Below are positions 1 to 8,271 of a stretch of 64,000 bases of DNA, in pieces. Source of the DNA: Rhizorhabdus histidinilytica (GTDB taxonomy: Bacteria; Pseudomonadota; Alphaproteobacteria; Sphingomonadales; Sphingomonadaceae). Positions within the stretch are counted from its first letter, which is position 1. Each line of letters begins with the position of its first letter. The stretch is taken from NCBI RefSeq assembly GCF_900167915.1, contig NZ_FUYM01000003.1, forward strand, positions 372,001 to 436,000, read 5' to 3'. Below the pieces are notes generated by a model that saw only the letters and a program-made list of their open reading frames with translations, had not been told where the DNA came from and ran no database searches. Made by a program: the position numbers and the translations under genes.

Positions 1-391
1 GATCGACCCGGCGAAGATGAGCGCGCGGCAGCGCGCGCTGCTCGATTCCCTGCCGCCCGCACCGGTACGGCTGACGCTCTATTTCCTCGAGGGCACGACC
101 GAGCTGACGCCCGAATCGCAGCCGGGTCTCGCTTTCCTGATCAAGGAGGTGTCGGAGCGGCCGGGCGCCGAGGTGCAGGTCACGGGCTATACCGACACAC
201 TGGGCGACGCCGACGCCAACGACCGGCTGTCGCAGCAGCGCGCCGAGGAGGTGCTCGGCGTGCTGGCCAAGCACGGCATCGACCCGACGCTGATGAGCGC
301 GGTCGGCCGCGGCGAGCGCAACCTGCGCGTCGCGACTCCCGACGGGGTCTCCGAGGCGGCGAACCGTCGCGTGGTGGTGACGATCCGCTGA
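1..391 (+). CDS. OmpA-family C-terminal domain protein (5' end cut by window)
   Basis: The frame is open from the first base of the window, so the true start lies upstream; an internal ATG is at 17. The visible part is an OmpA-like peptidoglycan-binding domain: a beta strand with LTLYFLEGTTELTP, then the VTGYTDTLGDADANDRLSQQRA core in which TGYTD and LS..RA are the usual peptidoglycan-contacting motifs, and NRRVVVTIR at the end. Such domains anchor envelope proteins to the cell wall through diaminopimelate. The N-terminal half, which would show the partner domain, is outside the window. It faces the CHASE2 phosphatase gene tail to tail. Confidence 0.8.
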   Translation, partial: IDPAKMSARQRALLDSLPPAPVRLTLYFLEGTTELTPESQPGLAFLIKEVSERPGAEVQVTGYTDTLGDADANDRLSQQRAEEVLGVLAKHGIDPTLMSAVGRGERNLRVATPDGVSEAANRRVVVTIR

Positions 392-456
392 CGACCCGTC
401 GGAATATCGAAGCTCATTATCTGGCCCGCTCGTCCTGAGAGGCTGACTCAAAAGCC

Positions 457-578
457 TCCGCTCACCCTGAGGAAGCATTGAGCGTAGCCGAAATGCTGTC
501 TCGAAGGGGCGTTCGAGCCTCGAAATATCCTTCGAGACGGGCCTTCGCCAGGCTCTGTCCCACCTCAGGATGAGCGGA
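457..578. repeat. Long intergenic palindrome A
   Basis: The arm TCCGCTCACCCTGAGG (457-472) is mirrored by CCTCAGGATGAGCGGA (563-578), and an inner pair around TCGAAGG/CCTTCGA lies between them. It fills the gap between two convergent genes, so it may act as a bidirectional terminator or be a REP-like element. Confidence 0.6.
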
Positions 579-588
579 GACGGGCGCG

Positions 589-2622
589 TCAGATTGTCTC
601 TGAAGGATCACCCAGGTAGCGGACCGCCATCACCGTAAGGTCGTCGGTCGGGTCGGTGCCGTCTTCGAAGGCGCGCACCGCGTCGCGCATCGCCTCGACC
701 ATCGCGGAGGCGTTCGTCCGCCCCCGCAGCGCCGCGAGCAGCCGGTCATGGCCGAACAGCGCGCCGTCGCCGTTCTGCGCCTCGCTGACCCCGTCCGAGA
801 TCAGCACCAGCGCCTCGCCGGGCGCCAGCCTCATCGGCTCGTCGGGATAGGGGAAATCGACGATGCAGAAGGGCGGTCCGCCGTCGAGCTTGTGGATCGC
901 GATCGCGCCGTCGCCGCGGATGTGGAGCGGGTCCTCGTGCCCCGCGCTCATCAGCACCAGCTCGCCGCTCGACAGGTCGAGGATGCCGACCAGCATGGTG
1001 ACGTTCATCGCCTCGCTATTGTCGCGCATCAGCTCCTCGTTGAGGATCGCGGCAGCATCGGCGAGGCTGGGCACGCCGCGCAGCACGACGCTCTTCGCCA
1101 GCGCCTTGGACAGCGCCATAAACAGCGCGGCGGGCACGCCCTTGCCGGTCACGTCGCCGACGAGGAAGGCGATGCGGTCGGCGTCGAGCCGGATCACGTC
1201 GTAGAGGTCGCCGCCGATCGACTTGGCGGGTTCGAGCAGCGCGTCGATGTCGATGCGCGGATCGAAACCGGCCAGTTCCTCACGCGGCGGCAGCATGCCG
1301 AGCTGGATCGAGCGCGCCGCCTGCAGCTCGCCCTCGGTCGCGGCGGCGGCGATCCGCTCGCGCACCAGCGTCTCGCGCAGCCGCTCGCGCTCGCGCCGCG
1401 CCTCGACGAACATGCCGCCCGCCACGCCGACCGCCGCGCCGCCCCCGAGCAGCAGCGGGCGCAACGGGTCGAGCAGCAGCGAGCCGAGGTCGAAGGCGAA
1501 CCAGCCGACCGCCGCGATCACGACCGCCAACCCGAGCGGAACGAGCATCAGGGTCCGGCGGCGCGCCGGCCCGCACAGCAGCACCGCAACCGCCAGCAGC
1601 AGCCCCGCCCCCCATTCGGCCGGCGCCGCCCAGACCGGCCGGTCGAGCCAGCCGCCGCGCAGGATCGCGTCGACCGCCTGCGCCTGCACCAGCGTGCCGA
1701 AGCCTTCCGCCTCCAGCGGGGTGGCGACGATGTCGGCGGTGCCCTCAGCGGCGAGGCCGAGCAGGACGATCTTGCCGGCGAAGGCGTCTGCGGGGAATTT
1801 CCGGCGGAGCACGTCGGCCGCCGAGCTGATCTCGGCGGCCGGGAAACGGCCGAAGCGCAGCCGCATCCGCCCCTCCGCATCGACCGGGATGTGCCGGCCG
1901 GCCAGCGCCACCGCGCGGCCCTCGGCCGTCACCGCCTCCTGGTCCCGCGCCAAGCGGGCTAGTTCGAGCGACAGGCTGGGCATCGGCCGGCCGCCGAGCT
2001 TCATCAGCAACGGCACACGCCGGACGCGCCCGTCGCTGTCGGGCTGGCCGTTGAGCAGGCCATGGCCGAGCGCGGCGCCTTCGAGCTCGGGGATATTGGC
2101 GACCGCGCGCGGCTCGTCGGGGAGCCTCGGCGGCAGCGTACCCTTGATCGTGGCGTCGACGAACAACTGCGCGGGATCGCTGCCGCCGCTCCCCACCCCG
2201 GCGCGGCCGAGCACGACCGGCGCCTTGCCGACGACCTGGCCGTAGAGCCGGTCCATCGGCGGCAGCCCGTGGACCTCGGCGGCGGCGGCCGGGCTGAGCT
2301 CCGGATAGAGCGCGGCGAAGATGTCGGGCCGGACCCGGTCGGGTTCCGGGAACAGCATGTCGAAGCCGATCGCCTTCGGCCCCCGCGCCGCGATCTCCTC
2401 GGTCAGCCGGGCCATATGGTAGCGCGGCCACGGCCAGGGCCCGACCGCGGCGATGCTGTCCGAATCGACCAGCACGACATGGACCGGCGTGCCCGACAGG
2501 TCGCGAGGCGCGAGGCGCTGCCACAGGTCGAACATCGGCCGGCGCATCGCCTCCCCCGCGAAGGCGCTGAGCAGCGCGGCCGCGACAAGCGCGAGCAGGC
2601 CGGCGAGGCGGATACGGGTCAT
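589..2622 (-). CDS. CHASE2-domain membrane protein with PP2C/SpoIIE serine phosphatase output
   Basis: 677 residues. An N-terminal membrane segment (about 5-23) is followed by an extracytoplasmic CHASE2 sensor domain (about 30-325, with the GFDMLFPEP motif), three hydrophobic segments (about 336-405), a short coiled coil, and a PP2C-type SpoIIE phosphatase domain (about 450-670). The metal-binding aspartates are visible in GGDLYD (D472) and VGDVTGKG (D490), and SDGVSEAQN is near the C-terminus. The family dephosphorylates STAS anti-anti-sigma proteins in response to an envelope signal. A STAS gene lies two genes upstream on the same strand, which supports a partner-switching role. The ligand sensed is not predictable. 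Confidence 0.88.
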   Translation of the reverse strand: MTRIRLAGLLALVAAALLSAFAGEAMRRPMFDLWQRLAPRDLSGTPVHVVLVDSDSIAAVGPWPWPRYHMARLTEEIAARGPKAIGFDMLFPEPDRVRPDIFAALYPELSPAAAAEVHGLPPMDRLYGQVVGKAPVVLGRAGVGSGGSDPAQLFVDATIKGTLPPRLPDEPRAVANIPELEGAALGHGLLNGQPDSDGRVRRVPLLMKLGGRPMPSLSLELARLARDQEAVTAEGRAVALAGRHIPVDAEGRMRLRFGRFPAAEISSAADVLRRKFPADAFAGKIVLLGLAAEGTADIVATPLEAEGFGTLVQAQAVDAILRGGWLDRPVWAAPAEWGAGLLLAVAVLLCGPARRRTLMLVPLGLAVVIAAVGWFAFDLGSLLLDPLRPLLLGGGAAVGVAGGMFVEARRERERLRETLVRERIAAAATEGELQAARSIQLGMLPPREELAGFDPRIDIDALLEPAKSIGGDLYDVIRLDADRIAFLVGDVTGKGVPAALFMALSKALAKSVVLRGVPSLADAAAILNEELMRDNSEAMNVTMLVGILDLSSGELVLMSAGHEDPLHIRGDGAIAIHKLDGGPPFCIVDFPYPDEPMRLAPGEALVLISDGVSEAQNGDGALFGHDRLLAALRGRTNASAMVEAMRDAVRAFEDGTDPTDDLTVMAVRYLGDPSETI

Positions 2623-2635
2623 CGCACCCTCCCTC

Positions 2636-2731
2636 CGTCACCCCAGCGCAGGCTGGGGTCCATGTCTGTATTCTCCCCAGATGCCATCTGGCTGATGAGA
2701 GACATGGACCCAAGCCTGCGCTGGGGTGACG
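2636..2731. repeat. Long intergenic palindrome B
   Basis: Two 32-base arms (2636-2667 and 2700-2731) are reverse complements with one mismatch. The arm begins CGTCACCCCAGCGCAGGCTG. A trimmed relative of the same arm is found at 56529-56556. It sits between the MBL-hydrolase and phosphatase genes, so a transcript through it could fold into a long hairpin. Confidence 0.75.
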
Positions 2732-2749
2732 TGGCCCCGGACATCCCGC

Positions 2750-3712
2750 CTACAACCGCACCTCGAGCCCGTCATAGGCGCACAGCACCTCGAGCGGGGT
2801 CTCGCGGCGGGTGAGTTCCTCATAGCGGATGCTTTCCTGGTGCATCCGCTGGATATCGTCGTCGCTGTAGATCGGCTCATGGTGGAACAGCGCCAGCCGC
2901 TTCGCCTCCGCCTCATGGCACAGGTCGATCGCGACGATGTTCGAGCTGTGCCCCCAATCCTCCTTCATGGAGACCGCGTCGGCGAGCGAATACATGGTGT
3001 CGCAGATCACCAGATCGGCATCGCGGAAGAAATGGGCGACGTCGGCCTCGCCCTCCATGCTGTCGATCTTGTGCTCGCTGTCGGTCGAGAAGATCGCGGT
3101 CTTCCCCGCATCGTCGGTGAAGCGATAGCCGTAGCTCTTGTGGCTGTGGTGCTGCTCCATCACCTCGACGTCGAGCCCGCCGATCCGATAGGTCTCGCCG
3201 GGCGCGAGCGTGCGGAACTCGATCTTCGCGCGCAGCCAGTCGAACGCGACCGGGAAGCTGATCTCCTCCTGCTGGCGACGCAGCGCCTGCTCGGCATCGG
3301 CATGGCCCGAATGGATGACGATATGCGCGTTGGGGTCGAAGGCCGGCCCGAAGAAAGGGAAGCCGCCGATATGGTCCCAATGCAGGTGGGACATGAAGAA
3401 ATGATAGGTCCGCTCGTGCCCGGCGGCGCAGCGGCGGAAGGCGTCGATCCCGAACTCGCGCAGGCCGGTGCCCATGTCGCAGACGATGAACGATCCGTCG
3501 CCGCCCTCGATCTCGACGCAGGTGGTGGCGCCGCCATAGGTGCCGCCGGTGGCGAAATCGAGCTCGCGGTCGACGAACGCCTCAGCTTCGGCCGTGTCGG
3601 CGAAGCCGCGGCCGCCCGCCGCGACCAGCGCGCGGGCGATCTTGCCGCGGATCGCGCCCGCGGTCTGCGCCACCGCCAGCGATCCCCGCGTTCCCCAGAA
3701 TCGAACCAGCAT
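2750..3712 (-). CDS. Metallo-beta-lactamase-fold hydrolase
   Basis: 320 residues beginning MLVRFWGTRGS, a start typical of the cyclic-phosphodiesterase-like branch of the MBL superfamily (PhnP/ribonuclease Z relatives). The metal ligands are in SHLHWDHIGG (H109, H111, D113, H114); further ligands are likely in FSTDSEH and ALFHHEP. It is probably a cytoplasmic phosphodiesterase; the substrate is unknown. It lies between the STAS gene and the CHASE2 phosphatase on the same strand, 25 bases after STAS, so it is probably co-transcribed and may belong to the same signalling module. Confidence 0.82.
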   Translation of the reverse strand: MLVRFWGTRGSLAVAQTAGAIRGKIARALVAAGGRGFADTAEAEAFVDRELDFATGGTYGGATTCVEIEGGDGSFIVCDMGTGLREFGIDAFRRCAAGHERTYHFFMSHLHWDHIGGFPFFGPAFDPNAHIVIHSGHADAEQALRRQQEEISFPVAFDWLRAKIEFRTLAPGETYRIGGLDVEVMEQHHSHKSYGYRFTDDAGKTAIFSTDSEHKIDSMEGEADVAHFFRDADLVICDTMYSLADAVSMKEDWGHSSNIVAIDLCHEAEAKRLALFHHEPIYSDDDIQRMHQESIRYEELTRRETPLEVLCAYDGLEVRL

Positions 3713-3737
3713 CGATCTTTCCCCCTCGATGACGCGT

Positions 3738-4076
3738 TCAGGCGGTCAGCGCCGCCTCGACCGTCTCGGTCACCCCGAACAGCTTGTCGTAGCGGCTGAT
3801 CGCCAGGATCTCGCGCGCCACGCCGTTGGGCGCGGCGAGGACGATTGTCACCGCCGATCCGTCGGCCTTGCGCTTGGCGAGCGTCAGCGCGCGCAGGCCG
3901 CGCGATGACATATAGTCGATGCCCGAGCAGTCGATGACGAGCCGCGCCGCCGCGTCGGCCGCCCGGCCGACCGCGCCTTCGAGGCTGGCGCCGAAATCCT
4001 GCGCCGTGCTTTCGTCGATCTTCCCCCGGGGTGCGGCGACGATCGCCCCGTCCCGCGCCTCTTCCGACCATATCAT
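3738..4076 (-). CDS. STAS-domain anti-anti-sigma factor
   Basis: 112 residues, a single STAS domain of the SpoIIAA/RsbV type. The signature VIDCSGIDYMSSRGLRAL places the likely phospho-acceptor serine at 57 or 58. By family analogy the unphosphorylated form binds an anti-sigma kinase and frees a sigma factor, and the PP2C phosphatase encoded downstream would remove the phosphate. No histidine-kinase-like anti-sigma gene is present nearby, so the switch partner is encoded elsewhere. First gene of the probable STAS-MBL-CHASE2/PP2C operon. Confidence 0.87.
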   Translation of the reverse strand: MIWSEEARDGAIVAAPRGKIDESTAQDFGASLEGAVGRAADAAARLVIDCSGIDYMSSRGLRALTLAKRKADGSAVTIVLAAPNGVAREILAISRYDKLFGVTETVEAALTA

Positions 4077-4141
4077 ACGCTAAGCTCTCCCCTGCCCGCC
4101 GCCATGCTAACCATTAATTCCGGCGCAGGGAAGTTGGGTGA

Positions 4142-4840
4142 TTACGGGCCCAGCCGATCGAGCCAGTCGGCGATCATCCTGCGCCCCGCCGCCACCGCGA
4201 CCGGACCGTGGCGATCATGCTGGCCGCGCAGTTCCTCGACCGTCCGGCCAGCCGCGTGGATATAGGGCTCATCCTCCAGCCAGGCATCGAAGCGCGGGTC
4301 CTCGCCCATCTCCGAATGGCACTGGAGCGCCAGGATATTGTCGCCGCGCCGGAACACCTGGTTCGGATAGGCGTCGGACGAGGCAAGCAGTTCGGCCCTC
4401 TCGGGGAGGTCGAAGGTGTCGCCGTGCCAATGCAGCACCGGCACCCCCTCGATATGGCGCAGCGGCGAAGCGAGGCCCGCGTCGTGGATCGTCACCGGCG
4501 CGAAGCCGACCTCCTTGACCGGCCCGGCATAGACGCGCGCGCCCATCGCCGCAGCGATGACCTGACTGCCGAGACAGACGCCCAGCGTCGGCCGGTCGAG
4601 CATGATCCGCCGCGCCAGCCGCGCGATCTCGCAGCCGAGCCAGGGATATCGATCGGTCTCGTACACGCCCATCGGCCCGCCCATCATCACGACGAGGTCG
4701 GGCGCGTCGAAGTCGACCTGGGCGAAATCGGGATCGGTGACGTCGACCCGGTCGATGACATAGCCGGCCGCCTCCACGGGCGCGCGGAAGCCGGCGATGC
4801 CTTCATAGGGGACGTGGCGGATGACGAGCGCGGTCTTCAT
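4142..4840 (-). CDS. Class I glutamine amidotransferase (GMP-synthase-like)
   Basis: 232 residues. The catalytic triad of class I GATases is visible: C89 in LGVCLGSQ, H175 and E177 in LQCHSEMG. VVMMGGPMGVYE forms the oxyanion region. It is a stand-alone domain of the type often annotated as a GMP synthase-like amidotransferase or YfeJ/gamma-glutamyl hydrolase relative. The synthetase domain of GuaA is absent, so it is not GMP synthase itself, and its ammonia acceptor is unknown. It is separated from the STAS gene by 65 bases on the same strand. Confidence 0.85.
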   Translation of the reverse strand: MKTALVIRHVPYEGIAGFRAPVEAAGYVIDRVDVTDPDFAQVDFDAPDLVVMMGGPMGVYETDRYPWLGCEIARLARRIMLDRPTLGVCLGSQVIAAAMGARVYAGPVKEVGFAPVTIHDAGLASPLRHIEGVPVLHWHGDTFDLPERAELLASSDAYPNQVFRRGDNILALQCHSEMGEDPRFDAWLEDEPYIHAAGRTVEELRGQHDRHGPVAVAAGRRMIADWLDRLGP

Positions 4841-5209
4841 CGCGCGACCCTAGCGCGACGCCCCGGGATTCCAACGGCAATGCTTCTTGGAGGGGGAAAA
4901 GGGAAACTCTACCTATAAAGTAGATTAAATCCTACTCGACGCTATCGGTCATGAATTTCACGGGCGCCTACGCAGGTTGAAGTTTGATCTTCCCATGCGC
5001 CGCCTCGATCCAAACAAAAATGGCTGACAGAGCTACCACTATGATACCAATCAGAACCGCACTTCGTCTCATCTCAATATCTCTTGTTCAGGCCCTTCGG
5101 CCTAGAATATTCAAGGGTTTTGGAAAATTGACGTACACGTCGGACATCATCCTTCTCCCCTTCTTGGATGCATGGTCGATCAGGTCGATCGGGACATGAA
5201 TCGACGCCC
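4841..5209. other. Intergenic, AT-richer stretch at the edge of the low-GC island
   Basis: About 370 bases with no long gene. Base composition falls noticeably from about 4885 onward. TCTAC and GTAGA flank a short AT core at 4910-4926, a minor inverted repeat. The only coding candidate is a 34-codon minus-strand frame at 4968-5072 (listed separately). I see no convincing promoter. Confidence 0.5.
4968..5072 (-). CDS. Possible 34-residue single-pass membrane peptide
   Basis: The frame reads MRRSAVLIGIIVVALSAIFV, then WIEAAHGKIKLQPA and a TAG stop. Arg-Arg followed by about 18 hydrophobic residues is the pattern of a small inner-membrane peptide. A weak ribosome site (AAGAG, 8 bases ahead) precedes the ATG. 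It is on the same strand and 137 bases downstream of the lipoprotein gene in the AT-rich island, so it could be a third member of that group. Short frames like this arise by chance, so conservation is needed to accept it. Confidence 0.3.
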   Translation of the reverse strand: MRRSAVLIGIIVVALSAIFVWIEAAHGKIKLQPA

Positions 5210-5665
5210 TCAGCTTTCCGCTATCTCGCATTGCAAAGTGCTTCTGCTATGCGATGCGCCCTTGGGGCGCCGACGGACAACCGCCCATCCCTCCTCATCA
5301 TGTCTGAAACTGGCCGTGCAACGAAGCATCTTAGGCGCGTTCACGTCGGTAGCGGACTTGGGATCGCTATCGCGCACCAGATCGAAAGCGCAAAGCTGAC
5401 CCGGCCTAGATGATCGGCAGCGCATATCCTCGATATGGAGCGTCAAATCGTCAAGATCGACTGATCGGAAAAAAAACTGAACTACACCCTGACCAAGCAA
5501 AGAATCGAGTCCAGCATCATTTCTGATAGCACCATATAGCTTATCCAGGAGCGGTTGACCGGGCGTTTTTCCCGTCGGGCGAAGAGTTTCCCGATCCATG
5601 GAACAAGCCGATAGGCTGAGCCCGGACAGAATAAACCATAATAGAGATCGTCCGATTATCCTCAT
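5210..5665 (-). CDS. Unrecognised lipoprotein, possible immunity partner
   Basis: 151 residues that I do not recognise. The first 21 residues are a lipoprotein signal: Arg residues, a hydrophobic core, then LSLSAC with C21 as the lipidation site, so the mature protein should be an outer- or inner-membrane lipoprotein facing the periplasm. Four further cysteines could form disulfides. The start codon overlaps the stop of the upstream JAMM-like gene by 4 bases (ATGA), so translation is coupled. A periplasmic lipoprotein coupled to a candidate secreted enzyme is the usual layout of an immunity gene; this role is inference only. Codon use is far less GC-rich than in flanking genes. Confidence 0.7.
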   Translation of the reverse strand: MRIIGRSLLWFILSGLSLSACSMDRETLRPTGKTPGQPLLDKLYGAIRNDAGLDSLLGQGVVQFFFRSVDLDDLTLHIEDMRCRSSRPGQLCAFDLVRDSDPKSATDVNAPKMLRCTASFRHDEEGWAVVRRRPKGASHSRSTLQCEIAES

Positions 5666-6588
5666 GGCACTTTCCTTTGGAATAGAAACTGCTGGCGATC
5701 GAGGTTTTCCTGAATTTTCTCCGCTTCATAATTACTGAAATTCATTTCGACGGGATACATGAACTGTAGCCTTCCGTTTTCCATTTGGTGCCAGCCAATG
5801 CGCCCCTTCGATACGGTCGCCATTGGCATCGGATCACCTCGGAGAAGCGAACTGACATCCCCAATTATCGGATCAGGCTTGTACGACGGATTCCAGTCAT
5901 CGATCATTCCAAGACTGTCTCCATCGGGATGACCGTGACCAATGGCCACAGTCCCGACAGGAATGTGGCGAAAGCTAAGCGTATTGGCAGTGTTCGTCGA
6001 ACCCGGCTCCGCACTGAGAGCCAGCATAGGATAATACATCTCACGTTTAGGCTTGATAAGCGGCAGGTTTCTTTCACTGGCTGGACGGTCATCTGCCTTC
6101 GGGCTAAAATCCAACGGCGCCCGCACGATAAATGCACCCTTTTCAGGTCCCTGACCTCTAACTGCGATATCCTTTCCACTCGAATTCATCGTAGCGATCA
6201 TGTCCGCATTGGGTATGGCCGTTTTGCCATTGGAGAGCGCGGGATCATAGGTATTCGCACTGATCACATAATAGTCGCTTCCGCCGATCGTCTTGCGGGT
6301 GCGAACCACGTCGCTCCCCTTATCGCCCTTCGCTACCGATCCACGGACAGCCGTCGCCGTCAGCGGCGCCGATCGTTCTCCAGCCCTCCGGTCGAGTTCG
6401 TCCCAGCCCAGGATTCCCGCGCGGGCGTTCGCGCCGCCTGCGGGCCTCGCACGGCCGGCTTCCTCGTCCAGATAAATGACGTTCCCGTCCTCATCGACCC
6501 TGAACGGACGTGGCTTCCTGGGATTCAGCGGGTCGCCCGGCAGGGTCACCATCCCCACATATCGATCATATTTCGGATCCTTGGCCAT
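5662..6588 (-). CDS. Unrecognised protein with JAMM-like metal motif, candidate effector
   Basis: 308 residues from the ATG at 6588, chosen because AAGGAG lies just ahead; an in-frame ATG at 6645 would add 19 residues without a good ribosome site. No signal peptide or membrane segment. The N-terminal 60 residues are Pro/Gly-rich, resembling a flexible linker. The C-terminal half contains GHGHPDGDSLGMIDD: H218-x-H220-P and D231 have the exact H-x-H-P-x9-D spacing of JAMM/JAB metalloproteases, with Met replacing the usual Ser, and E194 could be the upstream glutamate. JAB-type domains occur as cargo of secreted polymorphic effectors. A coupled lipoprotein gene follows. GC content is clearly below that of the neighbours, suggesting transfer. 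Function is inferred, not established. Confidence 0.65.
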   Translation of the reverse strand: MAKDPKYDRYVGMVTLPGDPLNPRKPRPFRVDEDGNVIYLDEEAGRARPAGGANARAGILGWDELDRRAGERSAPLTATAVRGSVAKGDKGSDVVRTRKTIGGSDYYVISANTYDPALSNGKTAIPNADMIATMNSSGKDIAVRGQGPEKGAFIVRAPLDFSPKADDRPASERNLPLIKPKREMYYPMLALSAEPGSTNTANTLSFRHIPVGTVAIGHGHPDGDSLGMIDDWNPSYKPDPIIGDVSSLLRGDPMPMATVSKGRIGWHQMENGRLQFMYPVEMNFSNYEAEKIQENLDRQQFLFQRKVP

Positions 6589-6669
6589 TCGACTCCTTGT
6601 TCCGGTATAGAACAAATAGAGAACAAATGAAATCCTACTTTGCAAGCGGTTTCGACGGCATGCCCTCCG

Positions 6670-6711
6670 CCCTTGTCGTCATTCCCGCGAAAGGGGGAAT
6701 GACGACAAGGG
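6670..6711. repeat. Perfect 17-bp hairpin C
   Basis: CCCTTGTCGTCATTCCC (6670-6686) and GGGAATGACGACAAGGG (6695-6711) pair perfectly around an 8-base loop. It lies downstream of the nitronate monooxygenase gene and upstream of the low-GC island, so it may end transcription from the former. Confidence 0.75.
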
Positions 6712-6761
6712 TAGCCGGAATGCCGCTGGAAACCGCCCGCCGGTCTGCCAGAATAGCGGGA

Positions 6762-8177
6762 TCAGTCGCCGGTCAGGATGCGGTCGACGAGCTGCTTCAC
6801 CGTCGGCACGAAGCCGTTCGAGTAGAAGGGGTCCTGCCGGAACTTGAAGGCGGCGTGGCCCGCGAACATCAGGTTGTGATCGACGGGGCCGCCATGGACG
6901 ATGTCCTGCAGCGTCTTCTGGATGCAGAAGCTGCGCGGGTCGGCGAGGCGGCCGGTCGAGTTGTTCTCATTGTCCGCCCAGGAGGAGAAGGCGCACTGGC
7001 TGAGGCAGCCCATGCAGTCGGCCTGGTCCTTGCGGATCACCTTCATCTCGTCGGTGGTGACGAAGACGAGCGTGTTGTCGGGCGTCTTGAGCGCGTTGGT
7101 GAAGCCCAGGCCGTGCCATTCGCGGGCGCGGTGCAGGTCGCCGAGCGTGACCCAGAAGCTCTTGCCCTTCACACCGACGTCGAGCTGGTACTGATGGTCG
7201 CCGGCCGCTTCCATCGAGAAGGCGATCTGCCGTTCCGAGCGCGCCTCCAGGTTGCGGAGGAAATCGTTCCGGACCGCCGAGGAATAGAAACCGGTCGGCG
7301 AGAAGCGGTGCAGCAGCACGTCGCCGGGCTCGAGGACGGTGAGCTTGTCCTTCCATTCCTGCGGGATCGGGCTTTCCCGGGTCAGCAGCGGACGGGTTCC
7401 GAACTGGAAGGCGATCTGGCCGAGCTCGGGATTGTCGATCCAGTCATTCCAGTCGCGCAGATACCAGACGCCGCCCGCCATCACGATCGGCACGTCGTCG
7501 GAGATGCCGCCCTGGCGCATCGTTTCGCGCAGCGCCTTGACGCGCGGATAGGGATCCTGCGGCGCCTTGGGGTCCTCGGCGTTCGACAGGCCGTTATGGC
7601 CGCCCGCCAGCCAGGGGTCCTCGTAGACCACCGCCGCCAGCCATTCGGCGGCCTTCGAATAGGCCCGCTTCCACAGCGCGCTGAAGGCGCGCGCCGAGGA
7701 GACGATCGGCAGATAGTTGACGCCGTAGGAGGCGGCGATCTCGCTGAGCTTGTAGGGCATGCCCGCGCCGCAGGTGACGCCGGTCACCATGCCCTTGGTG
7801 CGTTCGAGCACGCCGTGGAGGACGCGCTGCGCGCCGCCCATCTCCCACAGCACGTTGATGTTGATCGCGCCCTTGCCGCCGGCGATGTCGAAGGCGCGCC
7901 GGACCTGCTCGACCGCGCCGTCGATGGCGTAGGCGATCAGCTCCTCGTGCCGGTCGCGGCGGGTAAGCGCGCGGTAGACCTGCGGGATGATCTTGCCGTC
8001 GGGATCGTAGCTGTCGGCGTTGACCGCCGACACCGTGCCGATGCCGCCGGCCGCCGCCCAGGCGCCCGAGCTGGCATGGTTGGTCGCGGCGACACCCTTA
8101 CCACCCTCGATGATGGGCCAGACTTCCCGTCCACCATATTGGATCGGCCGCAGACCTTTGAACAAAGAAACCTCCAC
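6762..8177 (-). CDS. Nitronate monooxygenase-family FMN enzyme with C-terminal cysteine motif
   Basis: 471 residues. The N-terminal two thirds form a TIM-barrel of the 2-nitropropane dioxygenase/nitronate monooxygenase family, with FMN-phosphate binding glycines in GVTCGAGMPYKL and IVMAGGVWYL. Classical members are about 320-350 residues; here a C-terminal extension of roughly 130 residues carries CMGCLSQC (C388, C391, C395) and a further cysteine, C418. That spacing could ligate an iron-sulfur cluster or zinc, which is not part of the classical family. The physiological substrate is unknown. It is a single gene, with the glycosyltransferase gene starting transcription upstream on the same strand. 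Confidence 0.8.
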   Translation of the reverse strand: MEVSLFKGLRPIQYGGREVWPIIEGGKGVAATNHASSGAWAAAGGIGTVSAVNADSYDPDGKIIPQVYRALTRRDRHEELIAYAIDGAVEQVRRAFDIAGGKGAININVLWEMGGAQRVLHGVLERTKGMVTGVTCGAGMPYKLSEIAASYGVNYLPIVSSARAFSALWKRAYSKAAEWLAAVVYEDPWLAGGHNGLSNAEDPKAPQDPYPRVKALRETMRQGGISDDVPIVMAGGVWYLRDWNDWIDNPELGQIAFQFGTRPLLTRESPIPQEWKDKLTVLEPGDVLLHRFSPTGFYSSAVRNDFLRNLEARSERQIAFSMEAAGDHQYQLDVGVKGKSFWVTLGDLHRAREWHGLGFTNALKTPDNTLVFVTTDEMKVIRKDQADCMGCLSQCAFSSWADNENNSTGRLADPRSFCIQKTLQDIVHGGPVDHNLMFAGHAAFKFRQDPFYSNGFVPTVKQLVDRILTGD

Positions 8178-8271
8178 GCACGCGCCACGGGCGCCCCAGA
8201 ATCCGCGCCCTATAGTCCCAAGGGTCGTAAAATGCGCGTAAAATCGCTTTCGACGCCAAATTGGGAGCCTG

